This document shows positions 33,867 through 45,238 of a stretch of 64,000 nt of DNA, in pieces. The position numbers and the translations under genes are program-made. Each line of letters starts with the position of its first letter. Position 1 is the first letter of the stretch. Source of the stretch: Hypomyces perniciosus (Eukaryota; Ascomycota; Sordariomycetes; Hypocreales; Hypocreaceae); NCBI GenBank assembly GCA_008477525.1, contig SPDT01000001.1, positions 3,162,001 to 3,226,000 of the forward strand, written 5' to 3'. Below the pieces are notes generated by a model that was given only the letters and a program-made list of their open reading frames with translations, made no database searches and was not told the origin of the DNA.

Positions 33867-34654
33867 GATGGCGATGCGATGTAGTGGTTGGCGAGGGCGA
33901 GACCAGCGTTGCTCCGGTGAGAGCTTGTACAGCCTGCTGCGGCTTTCAATATCGCGAGTACATGCCCGAGACGTTGCAGGATGCAAGGGTACCGACAAGA
34001 GAAGTTGCTGTTTTTGTCTCTGTTCTTTTTAGAATCAATCACTCAATAGGTATCTAATATAATATTGGAAGTCTCGGTATGATGGCGGGTTTAAAAGTGC
34101 GGATAAGCAGGTCGACTGTTGTCTACTCGTACAGATGCCCCCTAAATTGGTTGCTATACTTTTCCCGCACGTACCTCCAAAGTACCTCCCTACTTTTTTA
34201 ATATTGGCTCAGTAGTACCCAGTGCCTTAGTAGTTACTTACAAAGTACGGACTATCAATTACAGCGTATACAGCATTGAAGTTGGCAAGCAAGGTCGTAA
34301 GATTAAGCCATAACCGGCTCTTGCTATGCAACTATCCGAATACCAGCTAACTGCTATTGAGTACTACCTAGGTACTCTAGTACTATAAAGATCTAAAAGT
34401 TAAATATTTAAGGTACGCTCAACTATACCCATGCACCTCAAATCTGCGTTATATCTACAGGTATAGATACTAGTACTACTATAGCGAGATCCTTGATGCA
34501 GGATAAACGAATTAGATTGCGGGAATTGTGAGAGTAACCCATCTAACCCGAGATGCTTGTGGTACTATATAGTGCATACTATTAGTAGATAGGAATCCTT
34601 ATTGCTTCGGGAGGGACTACCGAAAGTAGATAGGATAGTAATTTAGAGATCATT

Positions 34655-34718
<64 letters not shown>

Positions 34719-34928
34719 TATATTCAGGTACTTCGTATGCTTCGTAGGTAGATATGCAATTTTGTCTCTCATCCTGCGAGTAGGATTGGTAGTACATAGG
34801 AGGGAGTAAAATTGGCTAGAGCTTGTTCCATCTTTGGGCAAGGTAACCACAGAGAACAGATCAGGTACAAATAAGGTGTAGAAGTAGGCATATTTTTCTC
34901 GAGCACGAGTAAATCGCCCATTCCTACC
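33867..34928. other. Intergenic, FIG4 promoter side; palindromes and microsatellite
   Basis: About 1.06 kb. From 34180 to 34450 the DNA is rich in GTACCTAGGTACT-type strings. A trinucleotide repeat sits at 34655-34717. No gene seen. Confidence 0.5.
34655..34717. repeat. Compound microsatellite (AGC)6(AGT)15
   Basis: Six AGC units pass directly into 15 AGT units, 63 bp, in non-coding DNA. Likely length-polymorphic. Confidence 0.95.
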
Positions 34929-37900
34929 CTACTCTTGTGTTGTGTTATCCTGCGTGCTCTGGGTATCTTCCATCTCACTAGATTCAGGTGTTTCGCGGGG
35001 CTCGTCAGAAACGAGGTCATTTCGCAGGTCCGGGAGAAACCGATCAACTCTCTTCCATGTTTCTTCCCACAGCTTCTCCTTTGTTGAGTCCTTCTTGGGA
35101 GAAACTAGGTAGCCGCTGCTCGCCATAAATAGAACAACATTCTTGAGATTCTCTCTCACTGCCTCCTCCTATACGTAAATGATCAGTTCAGTCATCTTTC
35201 ACCAATGGGCGGTAAGTTATCTTAACGTACCAGGCTGTCACCTTGTCCGCTGTTCATAAGGCGATCCATGATTTCAATAATTTTAATCCACAAGTCCAGC
35301 ATGCCGTCCCATTCAGACAGAAGCACCATATATTGGAGGAAAACTTTGCATAGAAGGGATGCTGCTTGAACCCGCATCTCGCTCATGCCGTCCTTATCAG
35401 ACGAGAACACTTCTGGTTTCAGAAGCCGTAAAATCAAAGGGAATAGAACCTTGCTGAATATTGCTGTCCATTCTCTGGGATCGCTACAGGTAAGGTCTGG
35501 CGACAGAAGTGATCTTTGCATAGCTGAGAAGGCAAGCTGACGAATATCTCGACAAGGATTGGTGCACTGTGTTGTTAGTGCTTGGAAAATAGGCAACCAA
35601 TAGGCTGACCAAGCTGATCCGAGGTCAGAAAACAGACAATTCATTCATTTCTGGATGGATACAATGACGTACCTTCGCTACTCTCCAAGTGAGACTGTTG
35701 CATGAGCTGTGGGATACGAGAGGTCATGCTGTGCAATGCATTAATCGCCTTGCAACCCCTGGCTATCACCTGGCTCTCACTAGAAAAATAGTTTTAGAAC
35801 CCTTGCGGTGCCAAACACTGGTATTTATGTACTCACGCTTTCGTGTCCCTCGTCTGGTCGCCTGTCTTGTTGACAAAAGCCTGTGGGCTAGCTGCTGATG
35901 CGAAATGATTCAACAGTGAAACTGCCGCCTCGTAGTTATCTGCTATGATTGCAGGAGGATTTCCAGTCGTGCTTCTTTCAAGGATGTCGAACACCAGGGA
36001 AGCAGTTTCAGGATTTCCTGCTAGGACCCTTAGCGTGACCCAGAAATCAGGAGATGTCATCATCTCGCTTCTCAGTGGCCCTGGCTCGTGGGTACAGATT
36101 GCAAGGCCAGTCAAGATGATCTCTGAGGTTTTGAGCAACACGTCCTGTGGTAGGCTTGAAATAGTGTGAAGTAGAATTGGCACGTTAATGAAATCGTGAT
36201 CCTGTCGGTCTTTGATCAGCTGGAGCAAAGGTAGTTATTACTGGGCAACGTACGTAGCTGGCCTCAAGGATTATGAGAGCATAGAATGTCGCTCGCGAAA
36301 TAGTTACGGTATGCCATTGTCCAGAGTCGCGTAGGAGGCCATGAAGCGTGTCAAGAACCTGCTTCGCTATGACGGAAACACATTCGGCATCTCGGATGGT
36401 CAGGATAGTGCAGAACTCAAGGATGTAAGGGACAGTAGGATCGTAGGTCGGAGGGCCTGATGAAGAGTTTTGTCCGTTCGTCGAGGTTCCGACTCCGTTG
36501 TCCTGTTTGACACTGATAACTGCTGGATGGTCATCTTCGGGCAACTGGTCTAACAGGGCATTAACCAGGGAATTAACGCTAGTTGTCGGCAATTTACTGG
36601 TCAAAGTAAGTATGTCTACCATGATCAACAACAAACAGTACTGTTACTCACGCAATATTCTTGAAGACATTCTCCATGTTACAGGAGTTGATACAGTCGA
36701 CAGTGCACAGCGTGCTTTCTAGCTCCTCATCTGATGGCTCCGGAGGGTCATCTGCAGCGTAGCTAGAAATATATGATGTGAATGCCGAGAAAAACCCCGT
36801 ATCTACCAATCTTGCAGCTCTATCTATGACTTGTGAGGGGTTTTGTAAAGGGATGCCTGGGATTGACAGAGCGGGCAGATCAGTAGCAGAGAACGGTGGA
36901 ATTAAGGAGTTCACGAAGAGATTGACCCATATTCGAATGATCTGCATATTGTTAGCAAGTGGTTGATCTCCACCTTGCAAGAAAGCACCTACATGTTTCC
37001 AGCTGTGGCGAATCAGAGCCTCACTGCCTGTGACGACGCGGAACAACACAAGAGTAGCGAGCTGGGCACGGAAATCCCTACCAAGCTTAACAGCTAGCTC
37101 GCTAACCATAACACTGCCGTCTCCAGCCTGGACCTCGGTATTTAGCGAAGTGTTGAATGGCATGTTACTGGCTAAAGTGGTCATGTGACTGAGGCAGAAT
37201 ATAATATGGTCGAGTGCTTCAGTGTTTTCATATTTAGTCGCAATACGGGCGCACTCATCGAAACCCGTGACAATCCTGGCGAATACAGCATCATCGGTAG
37301 CTGACATGAAAACGTAGGAGAGGGTTGAGATGATGGGCTTCCAGGTTGCAGCAAACATATCAGCATCATAAATGTTAGTGTTGCAGAGAACCAAATTGCC
37401 TGCCGTCTCTGACTTAAGCAATAGTTCTCTCCAGGCATAATCGAAGGCATGCTGATTATCGTGCTCATCAGGTAAGATGATTTCATCCGATTTGATGCAA
37501 TCAAATATGTCCCTCAGATATTGAGGCGAAAAGTCTTTGCCGTCGTTTTGTCCACGCAGATTCCTGGAGAAATCTTCGAACGTCATCCGTTTGGAGGATT
37601 TCAAATTCGGGTTATGTTGGTCGGTATTGAGAATGATTATCGCGTAACTCAGGATGAATACCGCATCTTTGTTGGCTACCTCGTCGAGTGTGTTGAAAGA
37701 ACAATATTTCTCAGAGAACGATTCCACTATAGATGCAATAAGTGGTGCCTCGCCTGGAAGTCGGAATGTCTCAAGCATTAGCCTCAGGGCTTGGTCGATG
37801 CGCTTGCCAGAGAAGTCAAACAAGGCCATAAAGGCTTCTAGGATAGGCTCATTTCCCTTTTTGGATATAAAATCCCCCAACACAGCTTTCGATATACGCG

Positions 37901-40026
37901 AAGTTCCTTTAAGGAACTTAGCCACAAGACCAGGATCACGAACGTCTGCAATGATGCCGTGCTCTTCTAGATAGCCCAACCCCACCTTTGGCTTTTCGTT
38001 GAACTTGCTCGTCCCCTTCACTATAATCTTCTTTCTCCGTCGCTTCTCCCTCAGCTGGTCAGGATCAGGATAGCCCACATGAGTGGAAATGTCATCAACC
38101 CTCTCAGCCAAGAACTGTATGAACCGCAACAAAGCATCCAGGCACAACGGTGGAACGCTCGTGGTGCTCCATGTAGCAGAATCTGGCAACGCATTTCGCG
38201 ACAACAGCCCAATCAAGTCTTCGCAAAGATCAGCCCTGTCCTCATCGCAGTCATAATTGACAAACAGCTCAGTAGCATATGTCGGCATTCTTGCCAAGAC
38301 ACCAATAGTTTCTACCATTGCCTGTCGAGCATCTGGTTTGCGTGCACTCCCTTCCAACCCGAGTTTTTGTCTATCTTTAACGGGGACGGGAGTTGACCTG
38401 CCACTGTTGGACTGTGAAGGCGGGGGTTTGACCAGTTTTGGCGTCTCCGGTATGCCGGAATACAATGATGGATCGATACCAGGCTCACGGGGAATATGGA
38501 CAGTCGGATGAAGGCATGCGACCAGATATGACAGGAAGAGCTCCTGCTGCAACTTGAGCACTTCCCGACATGTTGCAAGTAGGGTACCAGCAACAATCAA
38601 TGATTCTTGCAAGATGGCCATGTTATCGGACCTCACAAGCTGGAAAAGGTAGCAGCAAAGGCGGTCTTCGGCAATACTTGCCAACGCTGGGTGGCGAGCG
38701 ATGAAAGGACCGGAGACCTCCAATGCAACGTGTATGATACGTAGAGCCATGACTCTCATTGTGTCAGTGTGTTGGCGATCGTTTGGATCCAGAAAGCTGA
38801 CAAGAACCCGAAAGAGCTCTCGGACAGAGGGGAGTGAATAGGGTTTGAGATCCAATGATTCTGTGTCCCCTTCCCCACTGTCTTCACTGGCTGAACTATG
38901 AACAGCCTCATGTTCCATCTGTTCGTCTCGGATGTCACTTTTAGAATCTGAAGTGGACGGGTCTGAAATCTCTGCGGTAGTCGCATCAATGGGGGCTGTA
39001 CCAGCACTCTCCGTGGTAGTTGCCATCCTGACATGGCCCATGTCCTGCTCAACTAGCTGATCGATGGCAGAAGGATCATCTCCAGCTTCCACCTCCAGAT
39101 GCTTGACATCCTCAAATATGATCTGGCACATCTTCACCATCACAGCCTCGGCAGTTCTACGCAAGACAGGCGAAAAGCGAGGTTGCGAGCATATTGCCAA
39201 GCCACGGCCCATCATGTCGCAGACGCTCTCGTCGCTCAAGATATCGCCTCCAGGACCGGACATCATGTCTTCCATCAAGTTGAGAATCATGAGCAAGACA
39301 ACCTCGCCCTGAGCTGCGTCGCTGATATCGAACTGACAGTGTGTCACAGCGGCCGATAGCGACTGCATAGCCAAGGCAAAACGAGGCGAATCGGAGCAAA
39401 CAAAGCCGTAGGCAAGGAACTTCCTTAGCGCTCCGAGGGCCAATATAGTAATTGGTGCTGCGGTTCCTTTGGCCTGAATTACGAGCAGAAATGGCGCCAA
39501 AAGTGTTGGGGCATCGAAGGAGTGGATGTCTACTCAAGATCAGTAACTATTGCAGGAGGCACAAAGCCGTCTGGGACACACCTTTAACACCGGTTATTTC
39601 ATGCCGGAGTTTGCCAAACCCTGCGATCATAGGATTATCTTGCATGCTCTTTCCTTTCTGGCCCCGGAGGCCCCAACGATTGTGAATAGTGGGACTTTGG
39701 CTACCATCACCAAGTGTATTGTCTAATGGGCTTTTACTCCGATTTTGGGGCGACAAACTGGGGGGGCCGAATTGTATAGCATTGGGATTTCCACCGAGAA
39801 TAGCAGAGACAGAGGAGTGCGGCGAGCGTGCATGCTTTTGGATGGCGGAAGTGATGGAGATGCACTCTGATATCACCAAAGAGATTGGGTCCACGGCGAC
39901 GGACACAGGGCGGCTTCGATACTTCATCCTGGGGGCATCGTTACGCAGCGGAAGTGTTCTGGAGATTAAGGCATCGGCTGTTGGTGACGATTCCATGTTC
40001 CCAACCGACTGACCATCGCGGCTCAT
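34929..40026 (-). CDS. GEA2: Arf guanine-nucleotide exchange factor, Gea1/Gea2-GBF1 type (Sec7 domain)
   Basis: Activates Arf1 at the early Golgi for COPI coat formation. Exons (minus): 40026-39582, 39529-36652, 36596-36254, 36201-35837, 35779-35673, 35613-35231, 35168-34929; 4761 nt, 1586 aa. N-terminal DCB/HUS parts include DIHSFDAPTLLAPFLLVIQ and a LRFIQFLAERVDD-like segment. The Sec7 domain runs from about residue 655 (KPKVGLGYLEEHG) to 845 and contains the catalytic FRLPGE Glu finger near 740 and YAIIILNTDQHNPNLK. HDS-type helices follow to the C-terminus. All six introns are 51-62 nt. The third was placed at 36202-36253 because the nearer AG leaves only 34 nt, and this choice gives the family-like EASYDHDFINVP. 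In-frame and complete. Confidence 0.95.
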
Positions 40027-40576
40027 GTTCTATGTGGCTAGGGACAGATGGACACTTGATTAGCCTTGTCCCCCAAGTTAGAGGAGCCCGGAGAGATTCT
40101 GCTTACCTATCAAGAAGAGGAGAAAGAGAAACCAATAGCCAGGACCAGCATGGACAATGTGTCTTCTCTCGTTCCTTATGGTGATGTTGGTATGTTACTG
40201 AGCAATGATGGCACCTATCGTGAAGCAGGGTGCTCCAAGGCTGTGTGTCCAGATGCAAGCTGGAAATGTTAGTACCTACATGTAGCCAATGATATCGATA
40301 CTCTGTTATCCATCGGTCACCAGCCTTGCCGGGGCCCATCACTAACGTACCTCCTATGCATAGGTACAAAGTACATACTACTTAGTACTACTACTATGTA
40401 GTACCTGTAATACGAAGTAGAGGTAGGGCGGTTTATTTAATCTCCCACCTACTAGTAGCACGTAGTATATAGTACTAGTACTCCATACTGCCAAGTACTA
40501 GGTACTACATGTACTGCTAGTACTAGGTACCCACTAGTACCTAAGCAATCTTAAAGCCCAACACAGGTAAATACTA

Positions 40577-40609
40577 CGGGTTGGTGTGTACTTCGTGAAC
40601 ACCAACGGG
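40577..40609. repeat. 33-bp hairpin flanked by TA, matching the end of the 60.8-kb transposon
   Basis: Reads CGGGTTGGTGT, an 11-base centre with ACTTCGT, then ACACCAACGGG; TA precedes (40575-40576) and follows (40610-40611). The rightmost 13 bases, read on the minus strand with the TA, are CTACCCGTTGGTG, identical to 60760-60772 at the transposon's left end. The plus strand also aligns with the first 28 bases of that end with few differences. Possible minimal non-autonomous copy or excision relic. Confidence 0.6.
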
Positions 40610-40778
40610 TAGTACCATCTCGACAGTCCTCAACCGCCATAAATTACCAACCAGCTTCCAGACACCTGTCCTGAATTATTATAATACAGCTCCGAAATTC
40701 ACGCTCAAAACAAACTTAGACTCTCATGTTTGATGCGAAAGCCACAGCCACGGCTGCACAAACTGGCTGGTATCATAC

Positions 40779-40799
40779 AAAAAAAAAAAAAAAAAAAAA
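40779..40799. repeat. Poly(A) run, 21 bases
   Basis: Uninterrupted A tract 77 bp downstream (in gene orientation) of the Anp1-type stop. A homopolymer prone to length error. Confidence 0.95.
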
Positions 40800-40875
40800 C
40801 CATCTTCGGGTAGATAACCTGGGAAAAAAGCGACGGCCCACCCAAAACATTAATATACTAACGGTAAGATTTGGA

Positions 40876-42523
40876 TCATGCCGCCGCCTGATTACCCTTC
40901 TGTTCTGCTGCTCCTGCTGCCTTGGCAGCTGCCCCTTGGTTCTTCGGCGATGAGCCACCGTCTGCCCGGTCCTGAGATGCCAGGTCCTGCATCTGCTGCT
41001 TATCTTGCTCCCATTGAGTGTTGGTGTCGCCAAATTCTTCCTTAATTTTTTGTTCTTTGACCTTCTTTTCTTCCTCTTCCTTTTCCCGCGCAATTCTTTC
41101 TCTTTCCATCTCCTAGGGTTCTCCATCAGCAGTATCCAATACGAAGTTTTGAGAAGAATGATTCCTACCTCCATATGCCGGATGTCATCCACACTGGGCT
41201 CGTACAGATGCCAGATTGTATAATGCGGAAGTCCTACGACAGAGTATTGCATTCTCTTTGCCATCTTTTTCCCGCACTTGTTAGCATCTTGCTCCAGTTA
41301 TGCTCCAGCGCAGCAGCGTACCTTGCCAAAGCCCTCCGTCTCAGCATGCTTTTCAAAGCTAAAGGCCGGGAAATGAACCCCAGTCCGAAAAACTTTGGCC
41401 TTGGCCAGAATACTGACGCCACCAACTCCATCTATCTCCATCTCCATATCCGGGTCGCCGTAGGGATCACGCAAATAAGCTAGATGCGGTCGCCATGTTG
41501 CGTACTCAGCATAGCCCTCTACAATGACCGCATCCTCATCCAAAGTATCAGCCAGTGCAAGGGCTGTCTCCGATTCCTGCCAAGAGTTCAAATCGTAGGG
41601 TTGCTCGCCCCCAAGCCAGTCAGGAAGGGGACGCCAAACATCTGAATCCTAGTCAGCATTGGCCACGCTGGGTAGATGAAGCCAGTCATCGAGAAGCCAG
41701 GTAGACATACTAGGGACAATGACATCCTTATTGTGTCGCATTAGATCTTCGAGAATAGTAAACGGTGCTGTCTCCACATCCACGTCGCGCCAGTATACCC
41801 AGGAGTGATAAGGTCGTAAAGTAGCGCTGAGCAACCAGTTTCGGGCTTGAGCCATCAGTTTTCTGCGACTGGCCTGGGCAGCGAAACCGTGACGACTCTC
41901 AACATCCTGATTTACTTTCTGGCCGAAGTCCTTCTCAATAATGGAAATTTCGCCGTATGGCTGCTTCGGGTCGTTATCGGCCTGGATCTTTTCTAAATTC
42001 TCTGAGAGCACCTGAAGCGTTCTGTCCTTGGAGTCCGAGACGAGGAAGGCAAGATCAATCAGATTATGTGGATAAGTGAAGTTCTTCAAATGGGAAAAGA
42101 ACATGGGAAGATGTTGTTCAGCATCGCGGAGCGGTACACACAGTAGAATGCGCTCCTCACGCTCCCAGCCGCGCGCAGTTCCCTGCACATTGGACAGGTC
42201 ATAGTATCGAACAGTTTCAAGTTCTAGATCTCCGCCGGTAGACAAGATGCCAAACGAAATAAGGGAGGCGACCGAGCCTGGTTGCCATAGCCAGAGAACG
42301 ATGACGACGAGGAGGAGGACGGCTATACCAATGCGCACGAATGCTCTCTTGCGTCGTCGGTGCGCTGGGATTGTAGCTCGAGGTTGGAACCTAGCATAGA
42401 TGGTCAGCAATCGAAACACTCCAGCATTGGACGATAGGATCATCACATGTGAGGGGATATCTCAAAGGTGTCGCCACGCGGGTAGCCGTTAGAAAAGCCA
42501 CTTGCATGATGCCGGGGCATCAT
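40876..42523 (-). CDS. ANP1: Mannan polymerase II complex Anp1 subunit (alpha-1,6-mannosyltransferase)
   Basis: Golgi type II glycosyltransferase (Anp1/Mnn9/Van1 family, GT62) that extends N-glycan mannan. Exons (minus): 42523-42447, 42390-41711, 41641-41322, 41264-41169, 41112-40876; 1410 nt, 469 aa. A short cytosolic tail is followed by one anchor helix (IGIAVLLLVVIVLWLW, about residues 42-57). Catalytic-domain motifs: ILLCVPLRDAEQHLPMFF, HSWVYWRDVDVETAP with the metal-binding Asp residues near 225, NVWRPLPDWLGGEQPYDLNS, HLAYLRDPYGDPDMEMEIDG and PHYTIWHLYEPSVDDIRHM. Reading through the intron at 41642-41710 meets a TAG; splicing it restores IVPNVWRPLP. The C-terminal 75 residues are a charged Glu/Lys coiled coil and Ala/Gln-rich tail, variable in the family. 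Confidence 0.93.
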
Positions 42524-43439
42524 CTTGGAATCGGTAGACGAGACATAGGGGGGCATCCAGGAACAGCAACCTAAATTCGACGCGCACCACGCTATAGGTA
42601 CAGCGTCGAAGCAGGCAGAGCGAAACGTCGGTTCGTACTAATGAAGGGGAAAACTCCACCTGAGGATGATTGATAAGGTAAAAGTTACGCAGGTCAATAA
42701 TTCTGCGGTAGGAGAAGGAGTGATGTGGCCACTCCGGTCCTGAAATCTGGTGTCACTTCTTACTCGTAGACTTTAAAGGGACTGTGACAAGAATTAAGAC
42801 AGCCACATTCCTTACATAAGTCGTATGTACGGTTGGGCGTTAGGACTCCTAATGTACAGCACCATACTCCGTAGTTGGTACTACTAAGTACCTACCATAC
42901 TACCTTGAACCCAGTACTAGGTAGTATTAATACTACTGGGTACCAAGTAGCGTAAGTATTGAGGTACCGAAGCAATAACAATAGTACCTACACCCCTCGT
43001 GGCCTCAAATCGTAATAAAGTATGAGATAGAGTTGGAATACTCGTATCAGTCCTCTTGGCGTATTAACTACTAGTACTACTCTATATGTATGATGAGACT
43101 TTTTTTCTCATGAGTTTGAGTCGAAGACAGTACGAAGTACGAAGTACTTATCCGCTATACTTGCCAACTCTTCGTCTAGGATCTGACAGCGCCTGTACTG
43201 GGTCTAGAGGGTTGCGAGTGAATTACACCGAGAGAGCATACCTGGGAGAGAACTCCTGTAGCAAAATCAATGCAGCAACTTACAGTGGTTTGGTTATGTC
43301 GTGTACAACGTCGCTACAATATCGTTGTTTGCGAGCTGTGGGGAGACCCAGATCAGGTGAGCCAGACTTGCCAATATTGCTTTTTCTCACTTTTCTCCGT
43401 GCCGAAACATCTCCGGGTACAAACCGCAAGTGAAGCTAA
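42524..43439. other. Intergenic, Anp1 promoter side; palindrome cluster
   Basis: About 920 bp. 42850-43150 contains repeated GTACTACC, TAGTATTAATACTA (perfect 14-bp palindrome), GTACGAAGTACGAAGTAC and ACTAGTAC strings. A 115-codon plus-strand frame at 43086-43433 crosses this cluster and has no recognisable feature. No gene called. Confidence 0.5.
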
Positions 43440-45238
43440 TTAGCTCACCGGTATTGTTATCCCTAGCTCGTTACTCCTAGTTCGGATCTCCTCTATAGCC
43501 CCGGACGGATCCTTCTCTTCAGGATGGCGTAGCTGCCAAGCTATGCACATATCCAGCGCTTTACCAGTCCAGGTACCGGGCTGAAGCCCAAGAGCTCGTG
43601 CTAATGACCGACCATCTAAAAGACGCTTAATGTTGGGGGCATCGCAGACGTCTAATTTGGCGAGATGATCCAAGAAGGCCTGCCATCCTCTTATGAATAT
43701 GTCGTGCTCTAGGTGAGCGTCGATAGTTAGCCTATGTACGTAGCATCAGATCACCGACCATCAAAAATCTTACCTCGGCTATCCACAGGTGACCATTTCT
43801 CAAGTCGCTCCATGGCCTCAACGAGCATCACTCCAAGTACTTGCAGCCTCCAGTTGCCCCCATGTGCATCCCATTTCCGGATAGCCATGCCGAACGTGTC
43901 TCGCTGGTGGATAAGTGGTGCTTCATCACATACCGCCATTTTCAGTCCAAGTATCTCCGTGTGATGTCGATGACATGCCGCCATGACGGCCGTAAGTTTG
44001 TTTGGGGCTTTGAAACCTTCACGGGCAATTATTCCAACGGGCGGAAGGGCGTTGGCTTTTCGGCTAGGGTTGGGAGTGTCATTAATTGATATCCAGGGGC
44101 TCACAGCCGCAAGATTCCAGGCCAAGTAGGCGGCATCATCATCAAGGACTAGTGTGTGGCTTATTGATCCTAGGACTCGGTTCCTCAGTAACTCATCAAG
44201 ACAGTTATACGTGACATGCCACCGCGAAGTGTCCGGAACCGGCATTCCCTCTTGAGAGGGATCGTTGAAGACAGCATGATAGAGGCCTAACTTGTCCAGG
44301 AGCTCTAGTGCCCTGTGTGGGTGGTTGCCTTTTCATCCTTCCTGTCAGTAGGGGTCTCGCCAAAGCATGAGATAAAAAGGGGATCGGAGCTAAAACCCAC
44401 CTTTAAGCATCTTTTCGAGCTCCACGCCTACTCTCTCACGGCTAATCTTGACTCTGAGGGCATGAAGAACCTTGGGATCATTCATAAAACCCTCTGTTGT
44501 GGCATCAATGGCAAAGTGCAGACGAGACGCGAATCGGATCAGGCGAAGCACACGAAGAGGATCATCCATGAAGGTCTGGAATGGTTCGAGGGGCGTCCGT
44601 ATAATTTTGGCTGTCATGTCATCTATTCCGCCGGTGAAGTCCTCGAGTTGTTCAGTGTGCAGGTTGTAAAAAATAGCGTTGATAGTTGCGTCACGACGAA
44701 GGGCATCCTCCTGGGCGGTACCAAACTCCATCTGAGGATTTCGACTGTCATCGGCATAGGTCTCCTTGCGGAGGTTGACAAAGTCGAGATCAAGGCCAAA
44801 GAGCTTGACCATGGCCGTCTCAAGGTGTTTTGACTTGTCAGGGTTGCTGGCGACTTTGTGGAGATTGCCGATATCCCCGGGGCCGATTCCATGCGCCTCA
44901 ATGGCCGTAGGTGTTTTGCAATAGTCAGAAAGGTGCTGTGCGAACTGCTGTCCAGTCATCGCGTTGATTGCCACATCGATATCATGACTCTCAACTCCGA
45001 GAAGTTTGTCACGTACCCAACCGCCCGCCCAACGCAGCACCACTGGCTCACTGAGTTTGTTGCCGACGTCGATGGATTTAGCCACGTCTATGAGTAGACG
45101 GCGGAGCTGCTGCTCGCGGGAAGTGAGATGAACCAACGGCGGCGGCGATGACATGGCGGCTGCGGAATGTATATCTCGAAGGAAGACGTCAAGCTTTCTC
45201 TTCATTATGAAACCCGGGTAACCCAGGCGTGACAGCAT
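43440..45238 (-). CDS. CCA1: CCA tRNA nucleotidyltransferase (CCA-adding enzyme)
   Basis: Adds CCA to tRNA 3' ends in nucleus, cytosol and mitochondria. Exons (minus): 45238-44401, 44328-43774, 43708-43440; 1662 nt, 553 aa. Class II motifs are clear: VVLRWAGGWVRDKLLGVESH then DIDVAI (metal-binding Asp pair), RRDATINAIFYNL (motif B) and DDPLRVLRLIRFASRL (motif D). The join gives EKMLKGNHPHRALELL, a family segment; a different donor/acceptor pair there does not. Three in-frame ATGs occur at 45238, 45205 and 45154; the first yields MLSRLGYPGFIMKRKLDVFL, a plausible mitochondrial presequence. Yeast CCA1 uses alternative ATGs for dual targeting, so the same is likely here. Catalytic head precedes an all-helical C-terminal half. 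Confidence 0.94.

Larger units (their letters stand above)
40027..40875. other. Intergenic with palindrome cluster, transposon-end-like hairpin and poly(A)
   Basis: About 850 bp. From 40360 to 40620 almost every decamer is a GTACTAC, TACTAGTA or CCTAGGTAC variant. The hairpin at 40577-40609 and a 21-base A run at 40779-40799 are listed or noted separately. The right end is the 3' flank of the Anp1 gene. No ORF of note. Confidence 0.5.

Noticed and set aside
34655..34850. ORF with long Leu/Tyr runs over the AGC/AGT repeat
   Set aside because: It is only translation of a microsatellite.
36220..36253. 34-nt intron in the ArfGEF gene
   Set aside because: Too short for efficient splicing; the next AG gives a 52-nt intron and a better protein match.
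41640..41660. In-frame TAG in the Anp1-type gene, apparent nonsense mutation
   Set aside because: It lies in a GT-AG intron (41642-41710) whose removal gives the conserved NVWRPLPDW segment.
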